From positions 1-57,893 of the forward strand of contig JAUCBJ010007818.1 of assembly GCA_032718475.1 (NCBI GenBank): 57,893 bases of DNA. The letters are read 5' to 3'. The position numbers were made by a program, and so were the translations under genes. The notes below the pieces were generated by a model that searched no databases, was not told the origin of the DNA, and saw only the letters and a program-made list of their open reading frames with translations. Positions 40,901 to 53,326 of this stretch are shown here, one piece after another (position 1 is the first letter of the stretch; each line of letters opens with the position of its first letter). The DNA is from Nemertoderma westbladi (Eukaryota; Xenacoelomorpha; Nemertodermatida; Nemertodermatidae).

Positions 40901-43900
40901 GTAGTAGATACTTACAGGATTAACTCTCCCTCCTTATTGGAGCATTGTAGTAGATACTTACAGGATTAACTCTCCGTACTTATTGGAGCATTGTAGTAGA
41001 TACTTACAGGATTAACTCTCCTCTCCTTATTGGAGCATTGTAGTAGATACTTACAGGATTAACTCTCCCTCCTTATTGGAGCATTGTAGTAGATACTTAC
41101 AGGATTAACTCTCCCTCCTTATTGGAGCATTGTAGTAGATACTTACAGGATTAACTCTCCCTCCTTATTGGAGCATTGTAGTAGATACTTACAGGATTAA
41201 CTCTCTCCTCCTTATTGGAGCATTGTAGTAGATACTTACAGGATTAACTCTCCCTCCTTATTGGAGCATTGTAGTAGATACTTACAGGATTAACTCTCCC
41301 TCCTTATTGGAGCATTGTAGTAGATACTTACAGGATTAACTCTCCCTCCTTATTGGAGCATTGTAGTAGATACTTACAGGATTAACTCTCCCTCCTTATT
41401 GGAGCATTGTAGTAGATACTTACACGATTAACTCTCCCTCCTTATTGGAGCATTGTAGTAGATACTTACAGGATTAACTCTCCGTACTTATTGGAGCATT
41501 GTAGTAGATACTTACAGGATTAACTCTCCGTACTTATTGGAGCATTGTAGTAGATACTTACAGGATTAACTCTCCCTCCTTATTGGAGCATTGTAGTAGA
41601 TACTTACAGGATTAACTCTCCCTACTTATTGGAGCATTGTAGTAGATACTTACAGGATTATCTCTCCGTCCTTATTGGAGCATTGTAGTAGATACTTACA
41701 GGATTAACTCTCCTTCCTTATTGGAGCATTGTAGTAGATACTTACAGGATTAACTCTCCGTCCTTATTGGAGCATTGTAGTAGATACTTACAGGATTAAC
41801 TCTCCCTCCTTATTGGAGCATTGTAGTAGATACTTACATGATTATCTCTCCGTCCTTATTGGAGCATTGTAGTAGATACTTACAGGATTAACTCTCCTTC
41901 CTTATTGGAGCATTGTAGTAGATACTTACAGGATTAACTCTCCGTCCTTATTGGAGCATTGTAGTAGATACTTACAGGATTAACTCTCCGTACTTATAAG
42001 AGCATTGTAGTAGATACTTACAGGATTAACTCTCCCTCCTTATTGGAGCATTGTAGTAGATACTTACAGGATTAACTCTCCGTACTTATTGGAGCATTGT
42101 AGTAGATACTTACAGGATTAACTCTCCGTACTTATTGGAGCATTGTAGTAGATACTTACAGGATTAACTCTCCGTACTTATTGGAGCATTGTAGTAGATA
42201 CTTACAGGATTAACTCTCCGTACTTATTGGAGCATTGTAGTAGATACTTACAGGATTAACTCTCTCTTCTTATTGGAGCATTGTAGTAGATACTTACAGG
42301 ATTATCTCTCCGTCCTTATTGGAGCATTGTAGTAGATATTTACAGGATTAACTCTCCCTCCATATTGGACCATTGTAGTAGATACTTACAGGATTAACTC
42401 TCCCTCCTTATTGGAGCATTGTAATAGATACTTACAGGATTAACTCTCCGTACTTATTGGAGCATTGTAGTAGATACTTACAGGATTAAATCTCCCTCCT
42501 TATTGGAGCATTGTAGTAGATACTTACAGGATTAACTCTCCCTCCTTATTGGAGCATTGTAGTAGATACTTACAGAATTAACTCTCCGTACTTATTGGAG
42601 CATTGTAGTAGATACTTACAGGATTAACTCTCCCTCCTTATTGGAGCATTGTAGTAGATACTTACAGGATTAACTCTCCCTCCTTATTGGAGCATTGTAG
42701 TAGATACTTACAGGATTAACTCTCCGTACTTATTGGAGCATTGTAGTAGATACTTACAGGATTAACTCTCCCTCCTTATTGGAGCATTGTAGTAGATACT
42801 TACAGGATTAACTCTCCCTCCTTATTGGAGCAATGTAGTAGATACTTACAGGATTAACTCTCCGTACTTATTGGAGCATTGTAGTAGATACTTACAGGAT
42901 TAACTCTCCCTCCTTATTGGAGCATTGTAGTAGATACTTACAGGATTAACTCTCCCTCCTTATTGGAGCATTGTAGTAGATACTTACAGGATTAACTCTC
43001 CGTACTTATTGGAGCATTGTAGTAGATACTTACAGGATTAACTCTCCCTCCTTATTGGAGCATTGTAGTAGATACTTACAGGATTAACTCTCCCTCCTTA
43101 TTGGAGCATTGTAGTAGATACTTACAGGATTAACTCTCCGTACTTATTGGAGCATTGTAGTAGATACTTACAGGATTAACTCTCCCTCCTTATTGGAGCA
43201 TTGTAGTAGATACTTACAGGATTAACTCTCCGTACTTATTGGAGCATTGTAGTAGATACTTACAGGATTAAATCTCCCTCCTTATTGGAGCATTGTAGTA
43301 GATACTTACAGGATTAACTCTCCGTACTTATTGGAGCATTGTAGTAGATACTTACAGGATTAACTCTCCGTCCTTATTGGAGCATTGTAGTAGATACTTA
43401 CAGGATTAACTCTCCCTCCTTATTGGAGCATTGTAGTAGATACTTACAGGATTAACTCTCCCTCCTTATTGGAGCATTGTAGTAGATACTTACAGGATTA
43501 ACTCTCCGTCCTTATTGGAGCATTGTAGTAGATACTTACAGGATTAACTCTCCGTACTTATTGGAGCATTGTAGTAGATACTTACAGGATTAAATCTCCC
43601 TCCTTATTGGAGCATTGTAGTAGATACTTACAGGATTAACTCTCCGTACTTATTGGAGCATTGTAGTAGATACTTACAGGATTAACTCTCCCTCCTTATT
43701 GGAGCATTGTAGTAGATACTTACAGGATTAACTCTCCGTACTTATTGGAGCATTGTAGTAGATACTTACAGGATTAACTCTCCTTCCTTATTGGAGCATT
43801 GTAGTAGATACTTACAGGATTAACTCTCCGTCCTTATTGGAGCATTGTAGTAGATACTTACAGGATTAACTCTCCGTCCTTATTGGAGCATTGTAGTAGA

Positions 43901-46900
43901 TACTTACAGGATTAACTCTCCCTCCTTATTGGAGCATTGTAGTAGATACTTACATGATTATCTCTCCGTCCTTATTGGAGCATTGTAGTAGATACTTACA
44001 GGATTAACTCTCCCTCCTTATTGGAGCATTGTAGTAGATACTTACAGGATTAACTCTCCCTCCTTATTGGAGCATTGTAGTAGATACTTACAGGATTAAC
44101 TCTCCGTACTTATTGGAGCATTGTAGTAGATACTTACAGGATTAACTCTCCGTACTTATTGGAGCATTGTAGTAGATACTTACAGGATTAACTCTCCGTC
44201 CTTATTGGAGCATTGTAGTAGATACTTACAGGATTAACTCTCCGTACTTATTGGAGCATTGTAGTAGATACTTACATGATTATCTCTCCGTCCTTATTGG
44301 AGCATTGTAGTAGATACTTACATGATTAACTCTCCCTCCATATTGGAGTATTGTAGTAGATACTTACGTGATTATCTCTCCGTCCTTATTGGAGCATTGT
44401 AGTAGATACTTACAGGATTAACTCTCCGTACTTATTGGAGCATTGTAGTAGATACTTACAGGATTAACTCTCCCTCCTTATTGGAGCATTGTAGTAGATA
44501 CTTACATGATTATCTCTCCGTCCTTATTGGAGCATTGTAGTAGATACTTACAGGATTAACTCTCCGTACTTATTGGAGCATTGTAGTAGATACATACAGG
44601 ATTAACTCTCCCTCCTTATTGGAGCATTGTAGTAGATACTTACAGGATTAACTCTCCCTCATTATTGGAGCATTGTAGTAGATACTTACAGGATTAACTC
44701 TCTCTCCTTATTGGAGCATTGTAGTAGATACTTACAGGATTAACTCTCCCTCATTATTGGAGCATTGTAATAGATATTTACAGGATTAACTCTCCGTACT
44801 TATTGGAGCATTGTAGTAGATACTTACAGGATTAACTCTCTCTCCTTATTGGAGCATTGTAGTAGATACTTACAGGATTAACTCTCTCTCCTTATTGGAG
44901 CATTGTAGTAGATACTTACAGGATTAACTCTCCCTCATTATTGGAGCATTGTAATAGATATTTACAGGATTAACTCTCCGTACTTATTGGAGCATTGTAG
45001 TAGATACTTACAGGATTAACTCTCCGTACTTATTGGAGCATTGTAGTAGATACATACAGGATTAACTCTCCCTCCTTATTGGAGCATTGTAGTAGATACT
45101 TACAGGATTAACTCTCTCTCCTTATTGGAGCATTGTAGTAGATACTTACAGGATTAACTCTCTCTCCTTATTGGAGCATTGTAGTAGATACTTACAGGAT
45201 TAACTCTCCGTCCTTATTGGAGCATTGTAGTAGATACTTACAGGATTAACTCTCCCTCATTATTGGAGCATTGTAATAGATATTTACAGGATTAACTCTC
45301 CGTACTTATTGGAGCATTGTAGTAGATACTTACAGGATTAACTCTCCGTACTTATTGGAGCATTGTAGTAGATACATACAGGATTAACTCTCCCTCCTTA
45401 TTGGAGCATTGTAGTAGATACTTACAGGATTAACTCTCCCTCATTATTGGAGCATTGTAATAGATATTTACAGGATTAACTCTCCGTACTTATTGGAGCA
45501 TTGTAGTAGATACTTACAGGATTAACTCTCCGTACTTATTGGAGCATTGTAGTAGATACATACAGGATTAACTCTCCCTCCTTATTGGAGCATTGTAGTA
45601 GATACTTACAGGATTAACTCTCTCTCCTTATTGGAGCATTGTAATAGATACTTACAGGATTAACTCTCCCTCCTTATTGGAGCATTGATGTAGATACTTA
45701 CAGGATTAACTCTCTCTCCTTATTGGAGCATTGTAATAGATACTTACAGGATTAACTCTCCGTACTTATTGGAGCATTGTAGTAGATACTTACAGGATTA
45801 ACTCTCCGTACTTATTGGAGCATTGTAGTAGATACATACAGGATTAACTCTCCCTCCTTATTGGAGCATTGTAGTAGATACTTTCAGGATTAACTCTCTC
45901 TCCTTATTGGAGCATTGTAGTAGATACTTACAGGATTAACTCTCTCTCCTTATTGGAGCATTGTAGTAGATACTTACAGGATTAAATCTCCGTCCTTATT
46001 GGAGCATTATAGTAGATACTTACATGATTATCTCTCCCTCCTTATTGGAGCATTATAGTAGATACTTACAGGATTAACTCTCCGTACTTATTAGAGCATT
46101 GTAGTAGATACTTACAGGATTAACTCTCCGTACTTATTGGAGCATTGTAGTAGATACTTACAGGATTAACTCTCCGTACTTATTGGAGCATTGTAGTAGA
46201 TACATACAGGATTAACTCTCCCTCCTTATTGGAGCATTGTAGTAGATACTTACAGGATTAACTCTCCGTACTTATTGGAGCATTGTAGTAGATACTTACA
46301 CGATTAACTCTCCCTTCTTATTGGAGCATTGTAGTAGATACTTACAGGATTAACTCTCCCTCCTTATTGGAGCATTGTAGTAGATACTTACACGATTAAC
46401 TCTCCCTTCTTATTGGAGCATTGTAGTAGATACTTACAGGATTAACTCTCCCTCCGTATTGGACCATTGTAGTAGATACTTACAGGATTAACTCTCCCTC
46501 CTTATTGGAGCATTGTAGTAGATACTTACACGATTAACTCTCCCTCCTTATTGGAGCATTGTAGTAGATACTTACAGGATTAACTCTCCCTTCTTATTGG
46601 AGCATTGTAGTAGATACTTACAGGATTAACTCTCCCTCCTTATTGGAGCATTGTAGTAGATTCTTACACGATTAACTCTCCCTCCTTATGGGAGCATTGT
46701 AGTAGATACTTACACGATTAACTCTCCCTCCTTATTGGAGCATTGTAGTAGATACTTACAGGATTAACTCTCCCTTCTTATTGGAGCATTGTAGTAGATA
46801 CTTACAGGATTAACTCTCCCTCCTTATTGGAGCATTGTAGTAGATACTTACAGGATTAACTCTCCCTCCTTATTGGAGCATTGTAGTAGATACTTACAGG

Positions 46901-47666
46901 ATTAACTCTCCCTCCTTATTGGACCATTGTAGTAGATACTTACACGATTAACTCTCCCTCCTTATTGGAGCATTGTAGTAGATACTTACAGGATTAACTC
47001 TCCGTACTTATTGGAGCATTGTAGTAGATACTTACAGGATTAACTCTCCCTCCTTATTGGAGCATTGTAGTAGATACTTACAGGATTAACTCTCCCTCCT
47101 TATTGGACCATTGTAGTAGATACTTACACGATTAACTCTCCCTCCTTATTGGAGCATTGTAGTAGATACTTACAGGATTAACTCTCCCTCCTTATTGGAG
47201 CATTGTAGTAGATACTTACAGGATTAACTCTCCCTCCTTATTGGAGCATTGTAGTAGATACTTACAGGATTAACTCTCCCTCCTTATTGGACCATTGTAG
47301 TAGATACTTACACGATTAACTCTCCCTCCTTATTGGAGCATTGTAGTAGATACTTACAGGATTAACTCTCTCTCCTTATTGGAGCATTGTAGTAGATACT
47401 TACACGATTAACTCTCCCTCCTTATTGGAGCATTGTAGTAGATACTTACAGGATTAACTCTCCCTCCTTATTGGAGCATTGTAGTAGATACTTACAGGAT
47501 TAACTCTCCCTCCTTATTGGAGCATTGTAGTAGATACTTACAGGATTAACTCACCGTACTTATTGGAGCATTGTAGTAGATACTTACACGATTAACTCTC
47601 CCTCCTTATTGGAGCATTGTAGTAGATACTTACAGGATTAACTCTCCCTCTTGATGGAGCATTGTA
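37958..47666 (+). repeat. 46-bp satellite array, about 9.7 kb
   Basis: About 210 tandem units of 46 bp that include GGATTAACTCTCC, TTATTGGAGCATTGTAGTAG and ATACTTACA. The main polymorphic site is CCGTCC / CCCTCC / CCGTAC, with further variants ATGATTATC, CACGATTAAC, ACATACAGG and GTAATAGATATTT. Some units have two to four extra bases (CTCTCTCTCC). Variants recur in the same order in the 44.5-46.2 kb region, and CACGATTAAC is enriched towards the right end. It lies in the intron between exons A and B. No ORF of note runs through it. Confidence 0.97.
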
Positions 47667-48320
47667 ACGGAGTTTTTGTAAAGCGCGTCGATTTTGACTG
47701 GGAGGTCTCGAAGAACCAGAACTAATTTTAGGCACTAAAAACGAAGATAATAAAAAAAGTTACAAAAAAATGTAAAATACATAGTGGCGATGGTCTGAAA
47801 CTCATGCGAAAGAAACCAATCAGTGTTTGAATAAACTCTTTTCTGTTAGTTAGTTTGTGTTGCGAAGGTGACTGGTGTAGTTACAGTATGTGCTGTGTGA
47901 ATAAGCCTATGTATTGAAGCAAGCTATAGGTGGATATGTTTAAAGGTTTCCTTTCATCCTATTGATAATTGGTCATAATTTGAACAACTTAAATTTCAAT
48001 CTGTAATGGTCTTTAAGCATGGTTACATTATCACTCGTTATGGTTATAGTATTTTAAGGTCTGAGCTACTGCACAATTCCTTAATCAAACATAATCACAG
48101 GTTCAAATTCATTCAGATAACAGGTTGAAATTACCAACCATCCCAATTAATTTTGTTTTCATCAATTTCAATTTATGGAGGTAGCTGTTAATTTCGTGCC
48201 AGTGTTGAAAATGTTCCAAAAATGTATGACTTAATATGTGGACATCCTCTAAACATAGTTAAAGTATATAGAGGCTAAAATTTATTGCTATTTGACTAGG
48301 CAGTAAGTCCGTCCACTTAC
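47667..48320. other. non-coding, intronic
   Basis: AT-rich unique sequence between the satellite and exon A; no repeat or ORF recognised. Confidence 0.5.
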
Positions 48321-48527
48321 ACTTAGGTACTTGAGATCCGGCCGATCTGACGGATTGTCTGCTGACATCCGACCTGCAGCTACCAGCACTAGCTACACTC
48401 CTTCTCTCATCATCCTCGGTCTGTTTCTCCGGGACGACTGGGTAAATCTCCTGTGGTACTTCCTCCCCATCACCTCCAATACCGGCATTCAGCTTGGCTA
48501 TACGATCTGCTAATTCCCTCTCTAAAT
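48321..48527 (-). CDS. host gene exon A (unknown product)
   Basis: A minus-strand internal exon of 207 nt with acceptor ATATTTATAG and donor GTAAGTGG. It encodes DLERELADRIAKLNAG, an acidic middle (EEVPQEIYPVVPEKQTEDDE) and a Ser/Arg-rich end (SDVSRQSVRSAGSQVPK). The N-terminal part has heptad-like spacing of hydrophobic residues and could be a coiled-coil end; the Ser/Arg part looks disordered. It enters with two bases and leaves with one. Exons further right were not found. No family is recognised. Confidence 0.55.
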
Positions 48528-48727
48528 CTATAAATATTTGTAATGATAACATAGCTATACAGTAATTGTGTAATTATAAATAACCATAGCTAATACTAAA
48601 ACTTGGAAAGATATAATATGAGCTCCTAAAGATCCAGTTAAGGCTGGATCTGCAACAGTTCATCCACAGTACACAACCAATCAGTCTGAGCTAGTCGAGT
48701 CATTAAGCGCATTCTTGACATTCAGTA

Positions 48728-48998
48728 TCTTAAAGTGAACATTCCAAACCAGGTAGGCGAACATCTTGATATTGATCGGAGATGCAATATTTCAGTAAAT
48801 TTCAGATTAATATTTCAGACTAATTGATACCATTTCGCAGCAGTTTTATACATTCCTTGCTCCATTCATTTGTCGCCAACCAGTAAGGAATGTATAAAAC
48901 TGCTGCGAAATGGTATCAATTAGTCTTTTTACTGAAATATCGATCTCCGATCAATCTCAAGATGTTCGCCTACCTGGTTTGGAATGTTCACTTTAAGA
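48728..48998. repeat. 271-bp imperfect hairpin (MITE-like)
   Basis: The outer arms TCTTAAAGTGAACATTCC and GGAATGTTCACTTTAAGA are perfect inverted repeats, and the inverted similarity continues inwards to CATTCCTT / AAGGAATG (48851-48858 and about 48894-48901). The left arm has about 25 extra bases. The loop is about 35 bases. No ORF. It may be a non-autonomous DNA transposon, but no clear target duplication was found. Confidence 0.7.
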
Positions 48999-49082
48999 AA
49001 CTGACCAAAAATGAACATTATAATCAATAATGCTCAATAACTCCCTCATCACATCAGTTCACTATACATCGTGGTCTTTATG

Positions 49083-49257
49083 TCAACACCAAGAATACCA
49101 AAATTCTGATAGTGAACCTTGACAGCCATCAAAAATGTCTGATCGTAAGGGCATAAGCTCCAGGGATGGCCTGCTTCAGCATGTGGATGGCTTCTGCTAC
49201 CAAGTCAGACTTTTTTGAGACACATCTTAAAGGACACTGGCCTTGAAGATGTGGATG
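49083..49257 (+). mobile_element. RTE-like LINE fragment with internal deletion
   Basis: Matches about 22605-22726 and then about 23167-23215 of the better copy, so some 440 bases are missing in between. Both parts are diverged. Confidence 0.7.
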
Positions 49258-49299
49258 TGGATGTGGATGAGGAGTGATGATGAGGGTGTCTCCCGCAGT

Positions 49300-49694
49300 G
49301 CTCAAATACATCCGATATTAGGTTACCCGAGGCAAAAATGGCAGCACTGTACCTACAATACCGTTAAATTATTTATATTATTACACAATATGAAGTATAA
49401 CAGACCACGCTAACCTTGTTCTGAATTGTGCTTCTGTTGAAAAAGTTCAAATGATGCACTTTTCAGTTCTACATTTCCAGACATGTTTTCCCTCTGTTAC
49501 GGAATTTAGTAGGCCTATTCTTCACAGGTTAGTATTAATTGTAGATTAAACTACAATAATAAAATGTAACACATACTGTAGCAAAAGTTTGAATTATTAA
49601 ACTCTGTTTAAAGTAGGCCTAATGCAGATTAATATTGAAAATATTTTCGAATTTGAGGGCGCCCGAAATCATTGCCATATTTCTGTTTTGTTCT

Positions 49695-49747
<53 letters not shown>

Positions 49748-49822
49748 TAACGTAGTGTGTAATTTTATTTGTTTTGTGTAAAAGTTTGTATTAGTTTATT
49801 ATTTATTATTATTTATATTTAT
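49300..49822. other. non-coding with a TTG microsatellite
   Basis: AT-rich DNA. A TTG trinucleotide run of about 17 units lies at about 49695-49747 with one ATG interruption. No gene. Confidence 0.6.
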
Positions 49823-50256
49823 TATATGCTGCGCCGGGTTCATTGTGTCAAGTACAATGAACATGAACACATCCCCAACCAGACTCTATTTCAACATTGG
49901 TGGTGTTTTATTAGTCTCCCCAAGCTTGACAATTGAACGGAACCGCCTCCTCTTTGCGGGACGTTGCTTTCGCCGTCAGGACCAGCCAGTGCATAATCTT
50001 GAACTTTGGCAACCTCATGGAGTGAATAAGCATGGTGGACAGCCCATGACTTTCTTGAGACGCATCTTAAAGGACACTGGCCTTGAAGATACGGATGATC
50101 TAGCAAATGTCATGGGTGATAGGGAGTTGTGGCGGAGCAAATTTGTCGACAAGGCGGCATAGCATTCTTAATATACAATAGGACCTATATATAAAAATAA
50201 TAATGTATATGTAATATATATAATGCAGCAGCAATGCAGCATACCGATAGTAGTAG
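49823..50256 (+). mobile_element. RTE-like LINE 3' fragment
   Basis: A diverged copy of about 22948-23323. The C-terminal domain is recognisable (CFRRQDQPVHNLELWQPH). About 50 AT-rich bases are inserted between the stop codon region and the conserved GCAATGCAGCAT terminus, which is followed by TAG repeats. Confidence 0.8.
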
Positions 50257-50264
50257 TAGTTAGT

Positions 50265-51986
50265 ATTTAATATTTGGTTAATTTAGGATGTAGCTTTTGC
50301 TTAAATGGTTTGTTCATTTTTTTTTCATTCATTCATTTTTTTAAATGGTTTGTTTCATTTTAAATGTTAATTAATTTATTCGAAAACGGAAACCCATTAC
50401 GATTGAAATCAATCATTCATAATTGACACCGATCAATAATAATTATTCATTATTTTGAAATATTAAATAATTAAGATAGCTTCACAGCTAATTTTAGTAT
50501 AGTGTACATACAAAATGTTGTTAAGGTATTGTTTTCACAATTTAAAATAATAGTTTAAAATAATCAATAAACAAGATGGCTGGTTTCACCTTTCCAGGCA
50601 GTATTTCAGTACAGACCATGAACTGAACTAGTCTTACCTAGACGCTAAATTAAATTGTAACGTAATTATGTGAAACTATTAAAATTAACACATTAAAATT
50701 ATCGTTTTCATTAAATAACGCCAGGTGGTAATTGGAGGAACAGCCTTGGCATTAAATCAGTCATTGCAATCAGCAGCCATGGACACAATTCGATAAACAA
50801 AGTTCCTGGCCATTTAATTTTCGCGAAATTAAATAGGTTCGAAGAAAATTCGCAGTGAGATTCAGTTTAAACGTTCTCAAAACGAATATATCAATTTAGT
50901 AGTTTTAACATATAAAAAAATTTGTTTTAAAAACAGGTTGCTGTATAAGGCCTAAATATTTAAATAATTATATTAAATAAATTAATATTATTTAATCTTG
51001 TTATGAAACAATTTTTAATTACATTCTCTAAAATGTTGGCAAAGCCGAACAAAGCATACCTGTCGGGTTTAATACCATTAATGTAATAATCCAATGATGT
51101 AAATCAACAGGGTCCCTCTACTTAGTCTAATGATTTGGCCACTGAGACCAAACATGTAACACGGTAATATGGGCGATTAATTATATGAGCGTACATAAGC
51201 ATCAACCCTTCGATAACAAGCCGTCGAGAAGACGCCAATCCAATAGAAACTAAACCGAGTGGATTAAGTTATCATAATATTTCGGTTCTGTATTACCGCA
51301 TGAAGAGTAATATGATGTCGTATTATGATCCCCCCCCCCCCCCCCACCCACCAGAAAAAAATATAGACCCAAATTAAATCAGAAAATTTTAAAAATGCCA
51401 TATCACTTTTAAAAATAGTCTCCCGTCAGTAGTCCCATTTAGTGAGAAATGTAACTAGAAGACCATTTATTTTCATTATGAATTTTGTCCTCAAATGTTC
51501 TACTTAAAAAACCGACATACCGATAAAATCGACATTTTTATCAAATCGCATTTAGTCTCATGGGGAATTTATTGATGGTGTTCTGGTAAGCAACGTTTTG
51601 GATATCATTTGTCACACAGATTTTTACGCCGCAATTGGAATTGGTACGCCACGCAACTAAAAGAGTTCCCGACTTATTTAGCCCGCATTGTGGATGACTT
51701 ATGAATATTATCAACTACAACAGAAAACATGAGTTTTTATCTGTTAATTTTTATCTGTAAAATTTATATTTGTAATAATAATAAAATTAAGTCGTATAAT
51801 AATACTAGAAAGCCACCAAGCTGGCTTTAAACGAACCTGCCTCTCAAACCAGTACCCTGAGTGAGCGAAAATGAAAACACGAAAATTGGGTAGTAAACTC
51901 TATGATAGAAACACCAGCAGCTGGTACTCATGAGGGCCTAGTAAGCTACTACTATTTATTGAATGGATAGGCCCAAACTGCACAGA
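50265..51986. other. AT-rich non-coding stretch
   Basis: No gene, element or tandem array recognised. A 16-base C run lies at 51330-51345. Confidence 0.6.
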
Positions 51987-51997
51987 AGTAAGCTTAT

Positions 51998-52250
51998 TTT
52001 GCAGGACATTGCTTTCGCCGTGAGGACCAGCCAGTGCATAATCTTGTGCTTTGGCAGCCTCATGGAGTGAATAAGCATGGTGGACAGCCCATGACTTTCT
52101 TGAGACGCATCTTAAAGGACACTGGCCTTGAAGATACGGATGATCTAGCAAATGTCATGAGTGATAGGGAGTTGTGGCGGTGCAATTTTGTCGATAAGCC
52201 GGCACAGCATTCTTAAAAATGCAGCTGCAATGCAGCATGCCGATCCTAGT
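51998..52250 (+). mobile_element. RTE-like LINE 3' fragment with clear target duplication
   Basis: A 253-bp 5'-truncated copy of the family (matching from about 23069) with the conserved terminus and a short TAG tail. AGTAAGCTTAT stands on both sides (51987-51997 and 52251-52261), an 11-bp target duplication. Sequence identity to the best copy is high. Confidence 0.9.
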
Positions 52251-52261
52251 AGTAAGCTTAT

Positions 52262-52873
52262 ATTACTTGCTAAATTTATTACTCTCTCACTCTATCCCAA
52301 ACAGTAATCAAACAACCTGACAGCTGAATAGCTCTTCCCAGTGAATCCTATGGGAATATCTATAAGGTTACTACTACTCACTGCTCATTGTAAGCACTGG
52401 GCCGTTTAAATGGTTTATAGGTTGATGATAATGAATGAGGAGGTACCCAAATAACACTACGTTTCTCTATGGACGGTTTCCTTATATAGGCAGCTTGCTG
52501 GCTTTTCTAGTTGAATCATATTATTCTGCAACCAATAATTTACTCTTTTAGACGAATTAGTGCGTTTTTTTTGCCGGACTAACAAATGTTGGCGACGTTC
52601 TGTGCGAGATTGGCAATATTTCAAAAGATTCTGAAGCTCAAATATGTTGCTCAAATGACTGAATAGCCCAAATAAAAGAGTTGGTGCATACTCGACGAGT
52701 TGAAATCGGTGAAATTTGACTTGAAATTTTCAAAACCGCTATTTTTCAGTGACCCCGTGATCGAAACGCCCCAAAATTATACAGTCTTTTGCGCTACCAA
52801 AATTTATGTAGAGTTTTTTATTAAAATTGTTGCGTACCTGCTTGAGTTTTTGAGATATTGGATGGTTATACAT
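52262..52873. other. non-coding, nothing recognised
   Basis: Unique AT-rich sequence without a supported gene or repeat. Confidence 0.5.
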
Positions 52874-52896
52874 ACACACACACACACACACACACA
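52874..52896. repeat. CA microsatellite
   Basis: An uninterrupted CA dinucleotide run of about 11 units just left of the 15-bp minisatellite. Confidence 0.95.
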
Positions 52897-52920
52897 TAAC
52901 CACATCGTGTTTTGGATGTT

Positions 52921-53199
52921 AGGACAATTGCGACCTGGACAATTGCGACCCGGACAATTGCGACCCGGACAATTGCGACCCGGACAATTGCGAGCCGGAC
53001 AATTGCGACCCGGACAATTGCGACCCGGACAATTGCGACCCGGACAATTGCGACCCGGACAATTGCGACCCGGACAATTGCGACCCGGACAATTGCGACA
53101 CGGACAATTGCGACCCGGACAATTGCGACCCATAATTTTTATTTAAAAACATGGGTCGCAATTGACCGGGTCGCAATTGTCCGGGTCGCAATTGTCCGG
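52921..53199. repeat. 15-bp minisatellite in foldback arrangement
   Basis: Fourteen forward units of GGACAATTGCGACCC (52922-53132) are followed, after a spacer of about 20 bases, by three units in reverse orientation (GGGTCGCAATTGTCC, 53153-53199). The whole can form a hairpin with unequal arms. Several frames are open because 15 is a multiple of three; they are not genes. It resembles, on a small scale, the repeat-armed foldback element at 19160-20368. Confidence 0.85.
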
Positions 53200-53326
53200 A
53201 CTCCCGTGTTTTGAACGGCTCAACTCTTGACAAGAACTGCCCTGGCCTATTAATAGGCAGGTTTGTTATTAATAGTATAATAAAATTAAGTAGAATAATA
53301 GTAGTTAAAATAATATTAAGTATTCT

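Noticed and set aside
37958-47666. CRISPR-like look of regularly spaced repeats
   Set aside because: The 46-bp units are directly adjacent with no unique spacers, and the genome is eukaryotic. This is a satellite.
37958-47666. Centromeric satellite
   Set aside because: The array is only 9.7 kb and lies between exons of an apparent gene. Nothing in the sequence supports centromere identity.
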